Assembly: GCA_031280855.1 (NCBI GenBank)
Contig: JAITGH010000136.1
Coordinates: 1-16,801 of the forward strand
From: Oscillospiraceae bacterium
GTDB taxonomy: Bacteria > Bacillota > Clostridia > Oscillospirales > Oscillospiraceae
Length of the DNA stretch: 16,801 nt
Direction of reading: 5' to 3'
Position numbers and translations under genes: made by a program. Below are positions 7,236 through 14,378 of the stretch, one piece after another. Each line of letters begins with the position of its first letter. Within the stretch, counting starts at the first letter, position 1. The notes under the pieces were generated by a model. That model was not told where the DNA came from. It saw only the letters and a list, made by a program, of their open reading frames with translations, and made no database searches.

Positions 7236-7314
7236 TGATTCAAAACTCCTTTTTTGAAATCATTAGGTTGTGCCGTATTGAGCAATAAACTCTAAACGTT
7301 AAGCAGCGCGGATG

Positions 7315-8025
7315 TTAAGGTCGGAAAAATCCGAGCTTATCTTCCGTAAGGTAGTAAGTTCCGGCTCTGGCCAGCAGACCGCTTTCGACGTGTTTAACGC
7401 GAAGCGAGCCGTCAAGGAACCGTTTCGCCGCCTGCTTCTGCTTTTCGGCGTGGCTTACAGGCAGCATGTTTGGCTCACCGTGACAAGTGACAAGGGAATC
7501 GACCGCATCCGCGTACCCTGCGATTACGTCCATGCTTTCGATGAATCGCTCGAAATCGCACTGACCTTCGATCATGAAGATCGTGCCGTTGCAGATCATG
7601 TCGCCGGTGAAGAACAATCTGCGCGACCGCAGCAGTACGCCTATACTGCCGGGCGTATGACCGGGCAGCGCGACGAACTCCGCAAATTCTCCGCCGCCTA
7701 AGTCGAACGTGCGATCAAGCTCGAGCGCGTGCGCCTTCGCACGGAGCTCATCGTCAAGCATCGGAAGATCCTCCGCGCCGATCCATACGCTGTCGAAATG
7801 AGAGTGCCCGCCGACGTGGTCGCCGTGCCCGTGCGTTGTGACTACGCTTACGGGCTTATCCGTAATCCGCGCAATTTGCTGTAACAGGTCGTCGCGCCCC
7901 ATGCCGGAGTCGATCAGAAGCGCGTTCTCCGATCCGACGACAAGGTAACTGTAGGCGAATCCGGGCGTCATGTTCCAAACCCCGGCGGCGATCTCTACCG
8001 GCGGTAATGGCGTTGTTTCAGGCAT
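7315..8025 (-). CDS. Metallo-beta-lactamase-fold hydrolase
   Basis: The 236-residue product has the complete metal-binding set of the metallo-beta-lactamase superfamily: HGHGDH (H65, H67, D69, H70), H123 in PGHTPGS, D142 in FTGDM and H182 in CHGEP. This supports a two-metal hydrolase of the glyoxalase II/lactonase-like branch. The substrate cannot be told from sequence. No signal peptide is seen, so it is likely cytoplasmic. The ATG is preceded by TAGGAGGC at eight bases and overlaps the end of the flavoprotein gene by 8 nt (ATGCCTGA), so the two are co-translated. A 79-bp gap separates it from the coiled-coil gene downstream. Flavodiiron-like function is possible only as a two-protein arrangement and is not shown. 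Confidence 0.88.
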   Translation of the reverse strand: MPETTPLPPVEIAAGVWNMTPGFAYSYLVVGSENALLIDSGMGRDDLLQQIARITDKPVSVVTTHGHGDHVGGHSHFDSVWIGAEDLPMLDDELRAKAHALELDRTFDLGGGEFAEFVALPGHTPGSIGVLLRSRRLFFTGDMICNGTIFMIEGQCDFERFIESMDVIAGYADAVDSLVTCHGEPNMLPVSHAEKQKQAAKRFLDGSLRVKHVESGLLARAGTYYLTEDKLGFFRP

Positions 8026-8671
8026 GAGTGCCGCCTCCTATCGTTTCCGCAAGCCGCTTGCCCATCTCGAACGCGGTCTTACAGTCCTCCGGGAATTGCT
8101 CGAGGTGCCTGCGCTTCACGGTCTCTACGTCGAACATCGTCGCCGCGTACTTAGAGTAATCCTCGAACTGTTGCGTACCGTAGGCGATCGCGTACTCCGC
8201 GTCGCCGATAATCCACGAAGTAGAGCCGACGAGCCCCTTGAAGAACTCGGTATAGAAGTCGCCCGGCGCGTTCATCGTGAATACCCAGCCGACTCGAGCG
8301 CGTTTCGGGTATGTCGGAGTGCGATCCTTGTTATACGTGATTGCGGGGAAGAACAGACGTTCGAGGAATGAGCGCGTCGCGCCGGTCACGTCGTTGAAGT
8401 ACATCGGCGACCCGATTAGGATAACGTCCGCCTCGATTGCCTTTGCCAGTACGGGCGTCAGGTCGTCCTTAAGCGCGCACCGCGCGAAGTGCTTCTCATC
8501 AAGCAGCTTACACGCGTGACAGCCGACGCAACCCTTGAACGTGAGGTCGAACAGGCTTAACAGCTCGCCCTCCGCGCCGGGAACGCTCATCGCGCCGTCG
8601 AACGCGCTGCGCAGCATTGTCGCGGTGTTTCGGGTCTTGTTGCCCGCGCCAAGTATTGCCAGAACCTTCAT
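8018..8671 (-). CDS. Flavodoxin-fold NAD(P)H-dependent oxidoreductase with a cysteine cluster (iron-sulfur flavoprotein-like)
   Basis: The start is placed at the ATG of MKVLAILGAG, which has an excellent AGGAGGAG seven bases upstream. The longer open frame reaching 8758 adds 29 basic residues with no family resemblance. The 217-residue product has the phosphate-binding loop region near residues 7-17, the FMN-binding SPMYFNDVTG at 88-97, and a cysteine motif GCVGCHACK with a fourth Cys ten residues later (C48, C51, C54, C65). Iron-sulfur flavoproteins (Isf) use a CX2CX2CX4-7C motif for a [4Fe-4S] cluster. Here the last spacing is a little longer, so the cluster is likely but not certain. It is coupled to the metal-hydrolase gene by an 8-nt overlap. 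Confidence 0.85.
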   Translation of the reverse strand: MKVLAILGAGNKTRNTATMLRSAFDGAMSVPGAEGELLSLFDLTFKGCVGCHACKLLDEKHFARCALKDDLTPVLAKAIEADVILIGSPMYFNDVTGATRSFLERLFFPAITYNKDRTPTYPKRARVGWVFTMNAPGDFYTEFFKGLVGSTSWIIGDAEYAIAYGTQQFEDYSKYAATMFDVETVKRRHLEQFPEDCKTAFEMGKRLAETIGGGTHA

Positions 8672-8705
8672 GATACAACTCCTCCTGTTATCCCGTCCAA
8701 AACTT

Positions 8706-8740
8706 CGCTGTACGAGGCGTTTAACCGCCGCTGTACGAGG
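8706..8740. promoter_or_regulatory. Two 12-bp direct repeats upstream of the flavoprotein gene
   Basis: CGCTGTACGAGG occurs at 8706-8717 and again at 8729-8740 on the plus strand, 23 bp apart centre to centre, roughly two helical turns. They lie 35-69 bp upstream of the flavoprotein start codon. Repeated sites in phase are typical of an operator or activator box. No promoter consensus is convincing nearby, so the role is inferred. Confidence 0.4.
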
Positions 8741-8813
8741 ATACCGGAACCGCAGCAACGCGTAGTTTCGAAACAGGTATATTGTTAACCGATTCGCCGC
8801 AATGCGGTGAACC

Positions 8814-9236
8814 TTAGTTACCGGTGGCCGGCGGGCTGTCCGGATTCGTCACGAACGCGGTGAACGTGCTGTTGCAGCACTCGGTTCCGCGGTCGTCATA
8901 CACCCGTACGGTGTAGACTCTGGTTGAACGCCCGACTTTCAGCGGAGTCGCCTCCGCGTACACGATCGCACCTTTTGGAGATTTGAGGTAGTTGATACTG
9001 GATGACAGCGTCACCGCTACGCCGGACCGCAAGTTCGCCGCTACACCCATGGCGAAATCCGCCAGAGTGAAAAGGAAGCCGCCTTGCGCCATGCCGAGCG
9101 CATTCGTGTGGCGAGGTTCCAGCCTCGCGCTGACAATCGCGGAGTCCTCGCCAATGCTGTCGATTCCGATTCCGTTATCCATCACGAATCGGTCGTTGAG
9201 GAAGTACTCCCGCAGTTGTTCAAGTGTTCTTGTCAT
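8814..9236 (-). CDS. PaaI-like hotdog-fold thioesterase
   Basis: This 140-residue protein belongs to the PaaI/YdiI-type hotdog acyl-CoA thioesterases, which hydrolyse acyl- or aryl-CoA thioesters as homotetramers. The family signature is clear: H43-x-N45-x-x-G48 followed by Q51-G52-G53 and the catalytic-position D60 in FTLADFAMG. The ATG is preceded by AGGAGA at about ten bases. It stands alone between cysS (131-bp gap upstream) and the flavoprotein gene (142-bp gap downstream), so it may be read from its own promoter in the AT-rich upstream gap. The physiological substrate cannot be told. A salvage or housekeeping thioesterase role is the simplest reading. Confidence 0.87.
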   Translation of the reverse strand: MTRTLEQLREYFLNDRFVMDNGIGIDSIGEDSAIVSARLEPRHTNALGMAQGGFLFTLADFAMGVAANLRSGVAVTLSSSINYLKSPKGAIVYAEATPLKVGRSTRVYTVRVYDDRGTECCNSTFTAFVTNPDSPPATGN

Positions 9237-9298
9237 GAAGAGGTTCTCCTATATGGTATAATCGTTACTATTTGTCATAATTTTAGGGCTTGCAACGC

Positions 9299-9315
9299 CT
9301 TTTTACAGTAAAAAG
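9299..9315. repeat. AT-rich inverted repeat in the cysS-thioesterase gap
   Basis: CTTTTTA and TAAAAAG flank a three-base centre, giving a 17-bp perfect palindrome. It lies in a markedly AT-rich stretch of an otherwise GC-rich window, about 63 bp upstream of the thioesterase start. It could be part of a promoter or operator, or a weak terminator for cysS. The sequence alone does not decide. Confidence 0.35.
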
Positions 9316-9352
9316 TTTACCTTTTCTCGGTTTTGCACGTTAGAGGCGGCGC

Positions 9353-9373
9353 ATTTGACGCCAAACGTCAAAT
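9353..9373. terminator. Hairpin spanning the cysS stop codon
   Basis: ATTTGACG and CGTCAAAT form an 8-bp perfect stem with a 5-nt loop. The cysS stop codon TGA (9370-9368) lies inside the first arm as read on the minus strand. No U-run follows in the cysS direction, so an intrinsic terminator is doubtful. A 3'-end stabilising stem is an alternative. Confidence 0.3.
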
Positions 9374-10759
9374 TTTGCTCCACTTTATCCCAAGCGGAGT
9401 GTCCTGCAACGCGATCCCCATCGCCTTGAGTTCATCGCGGATCCGATCCGATTCCGCGAAGTCTTTCCGTTGCCGAGCGTCCCGGCGTCGCTCGATCAGA
9501 CGCTCCACCTCCGCCGCGAGTTCCGCGCCGCCGTCGCTATCGCGCCCGTACAATAGCCCCAGCACGTCGGTAAGCTCCCGAAGCAGCTCGACGCTTGACT
9601 TCGCGAACTCGCCGGTCAGGCTTTGACGTGCGTTGAGGTCTCTGGCAAGATCGAAGAGCACCGAGATCGCGTCCGCAGTGTTTAGGTCGTCGTCCATCGC
9701 CTCGATGAACCGAGCGCGATAGCGGCTCAGCGACTCAAGCTCCGATTCGGTCGCCGGATGCGGTTCCGCGTTATTCGCGATGAACGTGAGGTTGTCAAGC
9801 GTCGAGTACAACCTGTCCAGCGCGGCGGTCGATTGCCGCAGCGATTCCTCCGTATAGTTGAACGGGCTGCGGTAGTGCGCGGAAAGCAGGAAGAATCGGA
9901 TCGCCTCATATCCGTACGCCTCCGCAGCCGTGCGAACCATGAAGAAGTTGCCCTCTGACTTACCCATCTTGCGGTCGCCGACGTTAAGCATACCGACGTG
10001 GAGCCAGAATCTGGCGAAGCTTACGCCGCTTGCGGACTCCGACTGTGCGATCTCGTTCTCATGGTGCGGGAAGATAAGATCAGAGCCTCCGCAATGGATG
10101 TCGATCGTCTCGCCGAGGTGGTGACTGCACATGGCGGAGCACTCGATATGCCAGCCCGGGCGACCCGCGCCCCAAGGGCTGTCCCAAGCGGGTTCACCGG
10201 GTTTCGCACGTTTCCAAAGTGCAAAGTCGCCCGCGCTGCGCTTGCGGTCGTCGGATTCGACTCGCACGCCGGATTCCAGCGAGGCAATATCTTGTCCGCT
10301 GAGCTTGCCATAGTCCTTGAAACTGTGCACGTCGAAGTACACGTCGCCGTTGGACTCGTATGCGTTGCCCTTGGAAACGAGAGTCGAGATCATCGCGATG
10401 ATTGCGGGCACGCTTTCCGTTGCACGCGGGTGAATATCGGCGGGACGCAGGTTGAGACCCTCGGCGTCGGTGAGGTACTCCGCGATGTATTTCTCGGCGA
10501 CTGCCGCCGCCGTCAACCGCTCCTCCGCCGCTTTGCGGATGATCTTATCGTCGATGTCCGTGAAGTTCTGCGCGAACGTGACCGCGTAACCGATGTACTT
10601 TAGGTAACGCCGCAGTACGTCCGATATTACGAACGTTCGCGCATTGCCCACGTGGAACAGGTTGTAGACCGTCGACCCGCAGTTGTACATCTTCACCTTG
10701 CCGGGTTCCAGAGGCTCGAACGTTTCCTTGCGGCGGGTCAGTGTGTTGTAAAGCTTCAT
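9368..10759 (-). CDS. cysS: Cysteinyl-tRNA synthetase
   Basis: This class I synthetase charges tRNA-Cys. The 463 residues match the usual length. Visible motifs are the HIGH-equivalent HVGN (36-39), NFTDIDDKI, GWHIECSAM, the KMSKS-equivalent KMGKS (264-268) and the four zinc ligands C27, C207, H232 and E236 that select cysteine. The first zinc-ligand motif, usually CGPTVYD, reads CGSTVYN here, an unusual change of Pro to Ser next to the ligand, though the ligand itself is kept. The ATG has a GGAG site at six bases. It lies 114 bp after cysE on the same strand with no convincing promoter between, which supports a cysE-cysS operon as in many Firmicutes. Confidence 0.97.
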   Translation of the reverse strand: MKLYNTLTRRKETFEPLEPGKVKMYNCGSTVYNLFHVGNARTFVISDVLRRYLKYIGYAVTFAQNFTDIDDKIIRKAAEERLTAAAVAEKYIAEYLTDAEGLNLRPADIHPRATESVPAIIAMISTLVSKGNAYESNGDVYFDVHSFKDYGKLSGQDIASLESGVRVESDDRKRSAGDFALWKRAKPGEPAWDSPWGAGRPGWHIECSAMCSHHLGETIDIHCGGSDLIFPHHENEIAQSESASGVSFARFWLHVGMLNVGDRKMGKSEGNFFMVRTAAEAYGYEAIRFFLLSAHYRSPFNYTEESLRQSTAALDRLYSTLDNLTFIANNAEPHPATESELESLSRYRARFIEAMDDDLNTADAISVLFDLARDLNARQSLTGEFAKSSVELLRELTDVLGLLYGRDSDGGAELAAEVERLIERRRDARQRKDFAESDRIRDELKAMGIALQDTPLGIKWSKI

Positions 10760-10873
10760 ATAATCTCCGTAGTAAAATGATGAGGGATCCGTATTCTAAT
10801 GCCGTTGGTATTGTCATAAGTGTGCGCATGCTGCTTCGCCGCCTTCATTGCAGCGGCGTACAAGCTGCTATTG

Positions 10874-11419
10874 TCAGATGTACGCGCCGTCAAGTGCGTC
10901 AAGCTCCCGACGTTTCTCCGAGGCGGCGGGGCCGACGACCGTGGTGCCTTGAGAGACTTCCTTGACCACGACGGCTCCGGCGGCGATCTTCGCGTTGTCA
11001 TGCACGGTGAATGGGCCGAGGATCTTCGCTCCCGCGCCGATTACCACGTTGTTACCGATCGTCGGGTGACGCTTGCCCTTATCTTTGCCGGTTCCACCGA
11101 GAGTCACTTGATGGTAAAGGAACACATCGTCCCCGATCTCGCACGTTTCACCGATAACGACGCCCATGCCGTGATCGATGACGAAGCGTCTGCCGATCTT
11201 CGCTCCGGGATGGATCTCTACGCCCGTGCACCGACGCGCATGTTGCGATACCGCTCTCCCAAGGAACCTCAGCCCGCGAGTCCATAACCAGTGCGCAACG
11301 CGGTAGTACAGCCACGCGTGCAGCCCGGGATACAGCAGGAAAATCTCCAGCGACGACCTCGCCGCGGGATCGTTCTTCTTGTACGCGTTGATGGTCTCTC
11401 GCAATTTTGGGAAAAGCAT
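10874..11419 (-). CDS. cysE: Serine O-acetyltransferase
   Basis: CysE transfers acetyl from acetyl-CoA to serine, giving O-acetylserine for cysteine synthesis. The 181-residue product has the short-form architecture: an N-terminal helical part with RDPAAR-like [20 protein letters not shown], then left-handed beta-helix hexapeptide repeats with the catalytic pair D82-H83 in [12 protein letters not shown] and H118 in KRHPTIG. The loop [13 protein letters not shown] is typical. The start chosen is the ATG at 11419, with AGGTGG five bases upstream. A GTG at 11428 would add three residues but would place the ribosome site inside the coding region. The C-terminus is short after GPAASEKR, lacking the long tail that binds cysteine synthase in enterobacterial enzymes. 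Confidence 0.95.
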   Translation of the reverse strand: MLFPKLRETINAYKKNDPAARSSLEIFLLYPGLHAWLYYRVAHWLWTRGLRFLGRAVSQHARRCTGVEIHPGAKIGRRFVIDHGMGVVIGETCEIGDDVFLYHQVTLGGTGKDKGKRHPTIGNNVVIGAGAKILGPFTVHDNAKIAAGAVVVKEVSQGTTVVGPAASEKRRELDALDGAYI

Positions 11420-11424
11420 ACTTT

Positions 11425-11430
11425 CCACCT
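11425..11430 (-). promoter_or_regulatory. Shine-Dalgarno of cysE (fixes the ATG start)
   Basis: AGGTGG on the minus strand ends five bases before ATG 11419. Its outermost base is also the first base of the TTGACA box of the promoter that points the other way. Confidence 0.7.
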
Positions 11431-11458
11431 TGACAGATCGACTTTTTTGTTATATGAT
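11430..11458 (+). promoter_or_regulatory. Sigma-A-type promoter for the carboxypeptidase gene
   Basis: TTGACA at 11430-11435, a 17-bp spacer with a T-run, and TATGAT at 11453-11458 form a near-consensus housekeeping promoter on the plus strand. Transcription should begin near 11465 and give a leader of about 100 nt before the start codon at 11566. Confidence 0.75.
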
Positions 11459-11464
11459 ATGATA

Positions 11465-11519
11465 CGGACGTGAGGAACTTGCAAGTCCCCGGGATTCCGC
11501 CCCTCAGACGCAACCACCT
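11465..11519. other. GC-rich leader segment shared by both divergent transcripts
   Basis: If both predicted start sites are right, this stretch is transcribed on both strands, as the 5' part of the cysE leader and of the carboxypeptidase leader. It contains a perfect 10-bp palindrome ACTTGCAAGT (11477-11486) and TGAGG/CCTCA arms at 11471-11475 and 11502-11506. On the cysE-sense RNA, GGGAC and GTTCC can pair with one G-U around a 6-nt loop. I do not recognise a known riboswitch or a T-box. Confidence 0.4.
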
Positions 11520-11525
11520 ATTGCT

Positions 11526-11554
11526 ATTATATCATACATTCCACTTAACTACAA
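11526..11554 (-). promoter_or_regulatory. Sigma-A-type promoter for cysE (cysE-cysS)
   Basis: On the minus strand TTGTAG (11554-11549), a 17-bp spacer and a perfect TATAAT (11531-11526) preceded by TG at the extended -10 position give a strong housekeeping promoter. Transcription should start near 11519, giving a leader of about 100 nt before cysE. Confidence 0.75.
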
Positions 11555-11557
11555 GGG
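11553..11557 (+). promoter_or_regulatory. Shine-Dalgarno of the carboxypeptidase gene (fixes the ATG start)
   Basis: AAGGG lies eight bases before ATG 11566, which begins a clean signal peptide. Its first two bases overlap the -35 box of the oppositely directed cysE promoter. Confidence 0.65.
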
Positions 11558-11565
11558 TAAACTTA

Positions 11566-12948
11566 ATGAAGAGTTCAAGAATTTTTTGTGTACTTTGCAC
11601 TTTATTGCTAATATTGCATACCTTTGTGCCTGCGACGGCGAACGCGATAGAAGGATTCGAGATCGAGGCCGCTGCCGCAGTGCTTATGGACGCGGAGACG
11701 GGCGAGGTGTTCTTCTCGAAATCCGCGCATGTCTCGCTGCCGCCGGCCAGTACGACGAAACTGATGGCAGTGCTGATCGCCGTCGAGGCGATCGAGGCCG
11801 GCACCGTCGCGCCGGAGGATCGCGTCACCGCCTCCGACCGCGCTCGGTTCGACCTAACGTTTGACAGCTCCACCGCGAACATCCAACCCGGCGAGATTAT
11901 GTCGCTGGAGGATCTGCTGTACTGCGCTCTCGTCGTATCCGCGAATGAGGCGTGCAACATAATCGGCGAGTACATCTCCGGCGATATCGAGTCCTTCGTC
12001 GCGCTGATGAACCGCCGCGCCGGAGAGCTTGGCTGCAGTGACACGAACTTCGCGAATACTCACGGGTTACCGAACGAGTCGCACTACACGTCCGCGTACG
12101 ACCTTGCGCTGATCGCTCGGGAGGCGTTGCGGCACCCGACGCTGGTCAAGATCGCGAACACCGTTAAGTACACGATTCCGGCGACGAATCTATCGGGCGA
12201 GCGAGCGATCCGCACGACGAACTATCTCCTGCGCGAGGAGACTCCGCAGTACTACTACGCGGACGCGGTCGGATTGAAGACGGGCTATACCGGTGCGGCG
12301 GGTCACTGCTTGGTATCGTCGGCGTCGAAGTCGGGCATGAGCGTTGTATCCGTCGTACTCGGCGCGGCTGCGCCCGAGGTCGAGAAAGGCGTGTTCATCA
12401 CGGAAAGCTTCACGGAGACGCGCCGCATGTTCCAGTGGTTCTTTGCCAACTATGGGTATAAGGATATTTTGAAGAGCTCCGAACTTATCGATTCGGTCGA
12501 GGTGCGGCTTGGCAAAGGCGCCGATCAAGTCGTAATCCATCCGGAGTCCGGAATCCGCATCATCCTGCCGAACGACGTCGCGCCCGAGGAAGTCTTCGTC
12601 CGTACGGTAGGATATGACGCCGAGGGCGAGCCGGGCTCAGAAACCGTCACCGCGCCCGTCGCGAGAGGTCAGCGGCTCGGTGAAATCACGCTTACCTATA
12701 ACGGTAAAGTGTACGGGCCGGTCCCGCTGGTCGCGAACTCGAACGTCGAACTTGACCGCTGGGCGTACCTTGCGGATCAAGCGGGTAAGACGCTTGACAA
12801 AGCGTGGATTAAGGTAACGTTCGGCGTGGTAGTGCTTTTGTTCGGGCTGTATCTGTACCTTGCGGCACGAAGATCCGTACGCATCCGCAGGCTCAAACGT
12901 GCTCAGGCGCGTAAGCGGCCGGAGCGCGTCGTGTACCGCGACGACTAA
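11566..12948 (+). CDS. Membrane-anchored D-alanyl-D-alanine carboxypeptidase (low-molecular-mass PBP, peptidase S11)
   Basis: The enzyme trims the terminal D-Ala from peptidoglycan pentapeptides outside the cell. With the start at 11566 the 460-residue product has a signal peptide (KSSR, then a Leu-rich core, cleavage probably after ATANA at residue 27). The three penicillin-binding motifs follow: S62-T-T-K65, S125-A-N127 and K238-T-G240. A beta-rich PBP5-type C-terminal domain spans about 315-400. Near 414-433 lies a single hydrophobic segment (VTFGVVVLLFGLYLYL) followed by a very basic tail, so the protein should sit with its catalytic domain outside and its tail in the cytoplasm. DacF/DacA of Bacillus are the nearest named relatives. 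The longer frame opening at a GTG at 11470 is rejected because it spoils the signal peptide. Confidence 0.93.
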   Translation: MKSSRIFCVLCTLLLILHTFVPATANAIEGFEIEAAAAVLMDAETGEVFFSKSAHVSLPPASTTKLMAVLIAVEAIEAGTVAPEDRVTASDRARFDLTFDSSTANIQPGEIMSLEDLLYCALVVSANEACNIIGEYISGDIESFVALMNRRAGELGCSDTNFANTHGLPNESHYTSAYDLALIAREALRHPTLVKIANTVKYTIPATNLSGERAIRTTNYLLREETPQYYYADAVGLKTGYTGAAGHCLVSSASKSGMSVVSVVLGAAAPEVEKGVFITESFTETRRMFQWFFANYGYKDILKSSELIDSVEVRLGKGADQVVIHPESGIRIILPNDVAPEEVFVRTVGYDAEGEPGSETVTAPVARGQRLGEITLTYNGKVYGPVPLVANSNVELDRWAYLADQAGKTLDKAWIKVTFGVVVLLFGLYLYLAARRSVRIRRLKRAQARKRPERVVYRDD

Positions 12949-12992
12949 ACGTCAAGCAGAATCACTTTACATATTGAAAGGTGGTATCCCAA

Positions 12993-13937
12993 ATGTCAAG
13001 AGTCAAGATTAACCCGGTCGATTCGTCGCTGCCGTTCGCACTGCCGACGCTGGATTTCAGCGCGGTCACGCGTAAGTGGGTCGACGTCGACTACACACCG
13101 GAGAAGCCTCACCCGGCGCGAAAGCTGGACGTCTATCTGCCCGAGGAGGGCGATGGCCCGTTCCCGACGATCATCTGTATACACGGCGGAGCGTTCTGGG
13201 GCGGGGCGAAGAACGACTTCCAAGTCGCCGCGTATATGGAGGCGCTGGACGAGGGCTTCGCCGTCGCAAGCGTGGAGCAGCGTCTGTGCGCAACTCTGCC
13301 GGATGGCTCGTACGATCCGCAGGGTCGATTCCCGAACCCGGTATACGACTTCAAGGCGGCGATTCGATTCCTGCGTGCGAACGCCGCGGCGTACAAGTTG
13401 GACTCGACCCGCTTTGCAACGGCGGGTGGCTCCGCCGGAGGCTATCACGCGTTCTTCGCAGCAGCGACTGCCGACGTGCCCGCGCTGTATGACGCGTCGC
13501 TCGGATTCTCCGGCGTTGACGGGCGGGTTCAAGCGGTCGTCGATTGGTTCGGGGTCGGAGATCTCGTCACGCAGTCTCAGTTCACGGAGGACACGCCGCC
13601 GATGAAACTGCCGAACGGTACGGAGATGAAGATGGCGAACTATGCGGACGTGTTCCTCGGGGTAAATGCGCGGGAACTCCCGACGCTTGCGCACTTCGCG
13701 AATCCGGAGACGTGGGTAACGCCGCAGCTGCCGCCGACGCTGCTGCAACACGGGATCGCGGACGAGATCGTTCCGATCGAGTGCTCCCGTAGGCTCGCAA
13801 AGCGAATCGACGAAGTGTGCGGGACGGGACGCGTTATCCTCGAGCAGTTCGAGGGCTATACTCACGGCGACATGCGGTTTAACTCGCCGGAGAACATCGC
13901 CCATATGGTTGCGTTCCTGAAGGATGTGATGAGATAG
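12993..13937 (+). CDS. Alpha/beta hydrolase (HSL/BD-FAE-like esterase)
   Basis: The 314-residue product has the alpha/beta-hydrolase triad and oxyanion hole: HGGAFWGG at 64-71, the nucleophile elbow G145-G-S147-A-G, an acid candidate D257 in HGIADEIVP and H291 in YTHGD. The HGG motif and the layout match carbohydrate-esterase- or hormone-sensitive-lipase-like enzymes. The natural substrate is unknown. No signal peptide is seen, so it acts in the cytoplasm. The ATG at 12993 is chosen because AAAGGTGG (12977-12984) lies eight bases upstream; a GTG at 12981 would overlap that ribosome site. It follows the carboxypeptidase by 44 bp and precedes the phosphatase by 3 bp, so it probably shares their transcript. 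Confidence 0.88.
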   Translation: MSRVKINPVDSSLPFALPTLDFSAVTRKWVDVDYTPEKPHPARKLDVYLPEEGDGPFPTIICIHGGAFWGGAKNDFQVAAYMEALDEGFAVASVEQRLCATLPDGSYDPQGRFPNPVYDFKAAIRFLRANAAAYKLDSTRFATAGGSAGGYHAFFAAATADVPALYDASLGFSGVDGRVQAVVDWFGVGDLVTQSQFTEDTPPMKLPNGTEMKMANYADVFLGVNARELPTLAHFANPETWVTPQLPPTLLQHGIADEIVPIECSRRLAKRIDEVCGTGRVILEQFEGYTHGDMRFNSPENIAHMVAFLKDVMR

Positions 13938-13940
13938 CAG

Positions 13941-14378
13941 ATGAGAGTGTTGTTTGTATGCACGGGAAACACGTGCAGAAGTCCGCTGGCGGCGGCGATA
14001 TTCAAGGCGATCGCGCCGCCGGGCTGGAGCGTGGACTCTTGCGGCACCGACGTTTACACGTCGCGCAAGGCGTCCGGAGGTTCGTTCAAAGCCGCGAAGC
14101 GGTTCGGGCTGTCACTGCGTAACCATCGCTCTAAGCAGCTTAACGATAGGCTGGTGCTTGATTCAGACTATGTGTACTGCTTGACTATGGGGCACGCATC
14201 GATGCTGCTGTCCGATTTCCCCGATCTTGCTCACAAGATTCGTACAATGCCGGGCGGCGATATCAGCGACCCGTTCGGCGGCTTCGACGAGGAATACATG
14301 CGTTGCGCCGAGCAAATCAAGACCGCCGTCGAGGCGATCGTCGCTGAACTTAAAACAGAGATAGGAGACAAAACATGA
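13941..14378 (+). CDS. ywlE: Low-molecular-weight phosphatase, YwlE-type protein-arginine phosphatase
   Basis: The 145-residue protein has the low-molecular-weight phosphatase fold, with the P-loop C7-T-G-N-T11-C-R13-S and the general acid in D110-P-F-G-G. In classical tyrosine phosphatases the residue at position 11 is usually Ile or another bulky residue. In YwlE of Bacillus it is Thr, which favours phospho-arginine. Both this Thr and the DPFGG match YwlE, so removal of arginine phosphate from proteins marked by McsB is the best prediction; tyrosine phosphatase is the alternative. It starts 3 bp after the hydrolase stop and its TGA overlaps the argG ATG by 4 nt (ATGA). No McsA, McsB, CtsR or Clp gene lies in the window. 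Confidence 0.85.
   Translation: MRVLFVCTGNTCRSPLAAAIFKAIAPPGWSVDSCGTDVYTSRKASGGSFKAAKRFGLSLRNHRSKQLNDRLVLDSDYVYCLTMGHASMLLSDFPDLAHKIRTMPGGDISDPFGGFDEEYMRCAEQIKTAVEAIVAELKTEIGDKT

Noticed and set aside
8672..8758. N-terminal extension of the flavoprotein to 8758
   Set aside because: The 29 extra residues are basic and unlike the family, overlap the direct repeats, and the ATG at 8671 has a near-perfect ribosome site.
10756..10848. A 30-residue frame in the cysE-cysS gap whose TGA overlaps the cysS ATG (ATGA)
   Set aside because: Considered as a leader peptide, but it has no ribosome site, no cysteine codon, and it extends in the same frame into a shadow of cysE.
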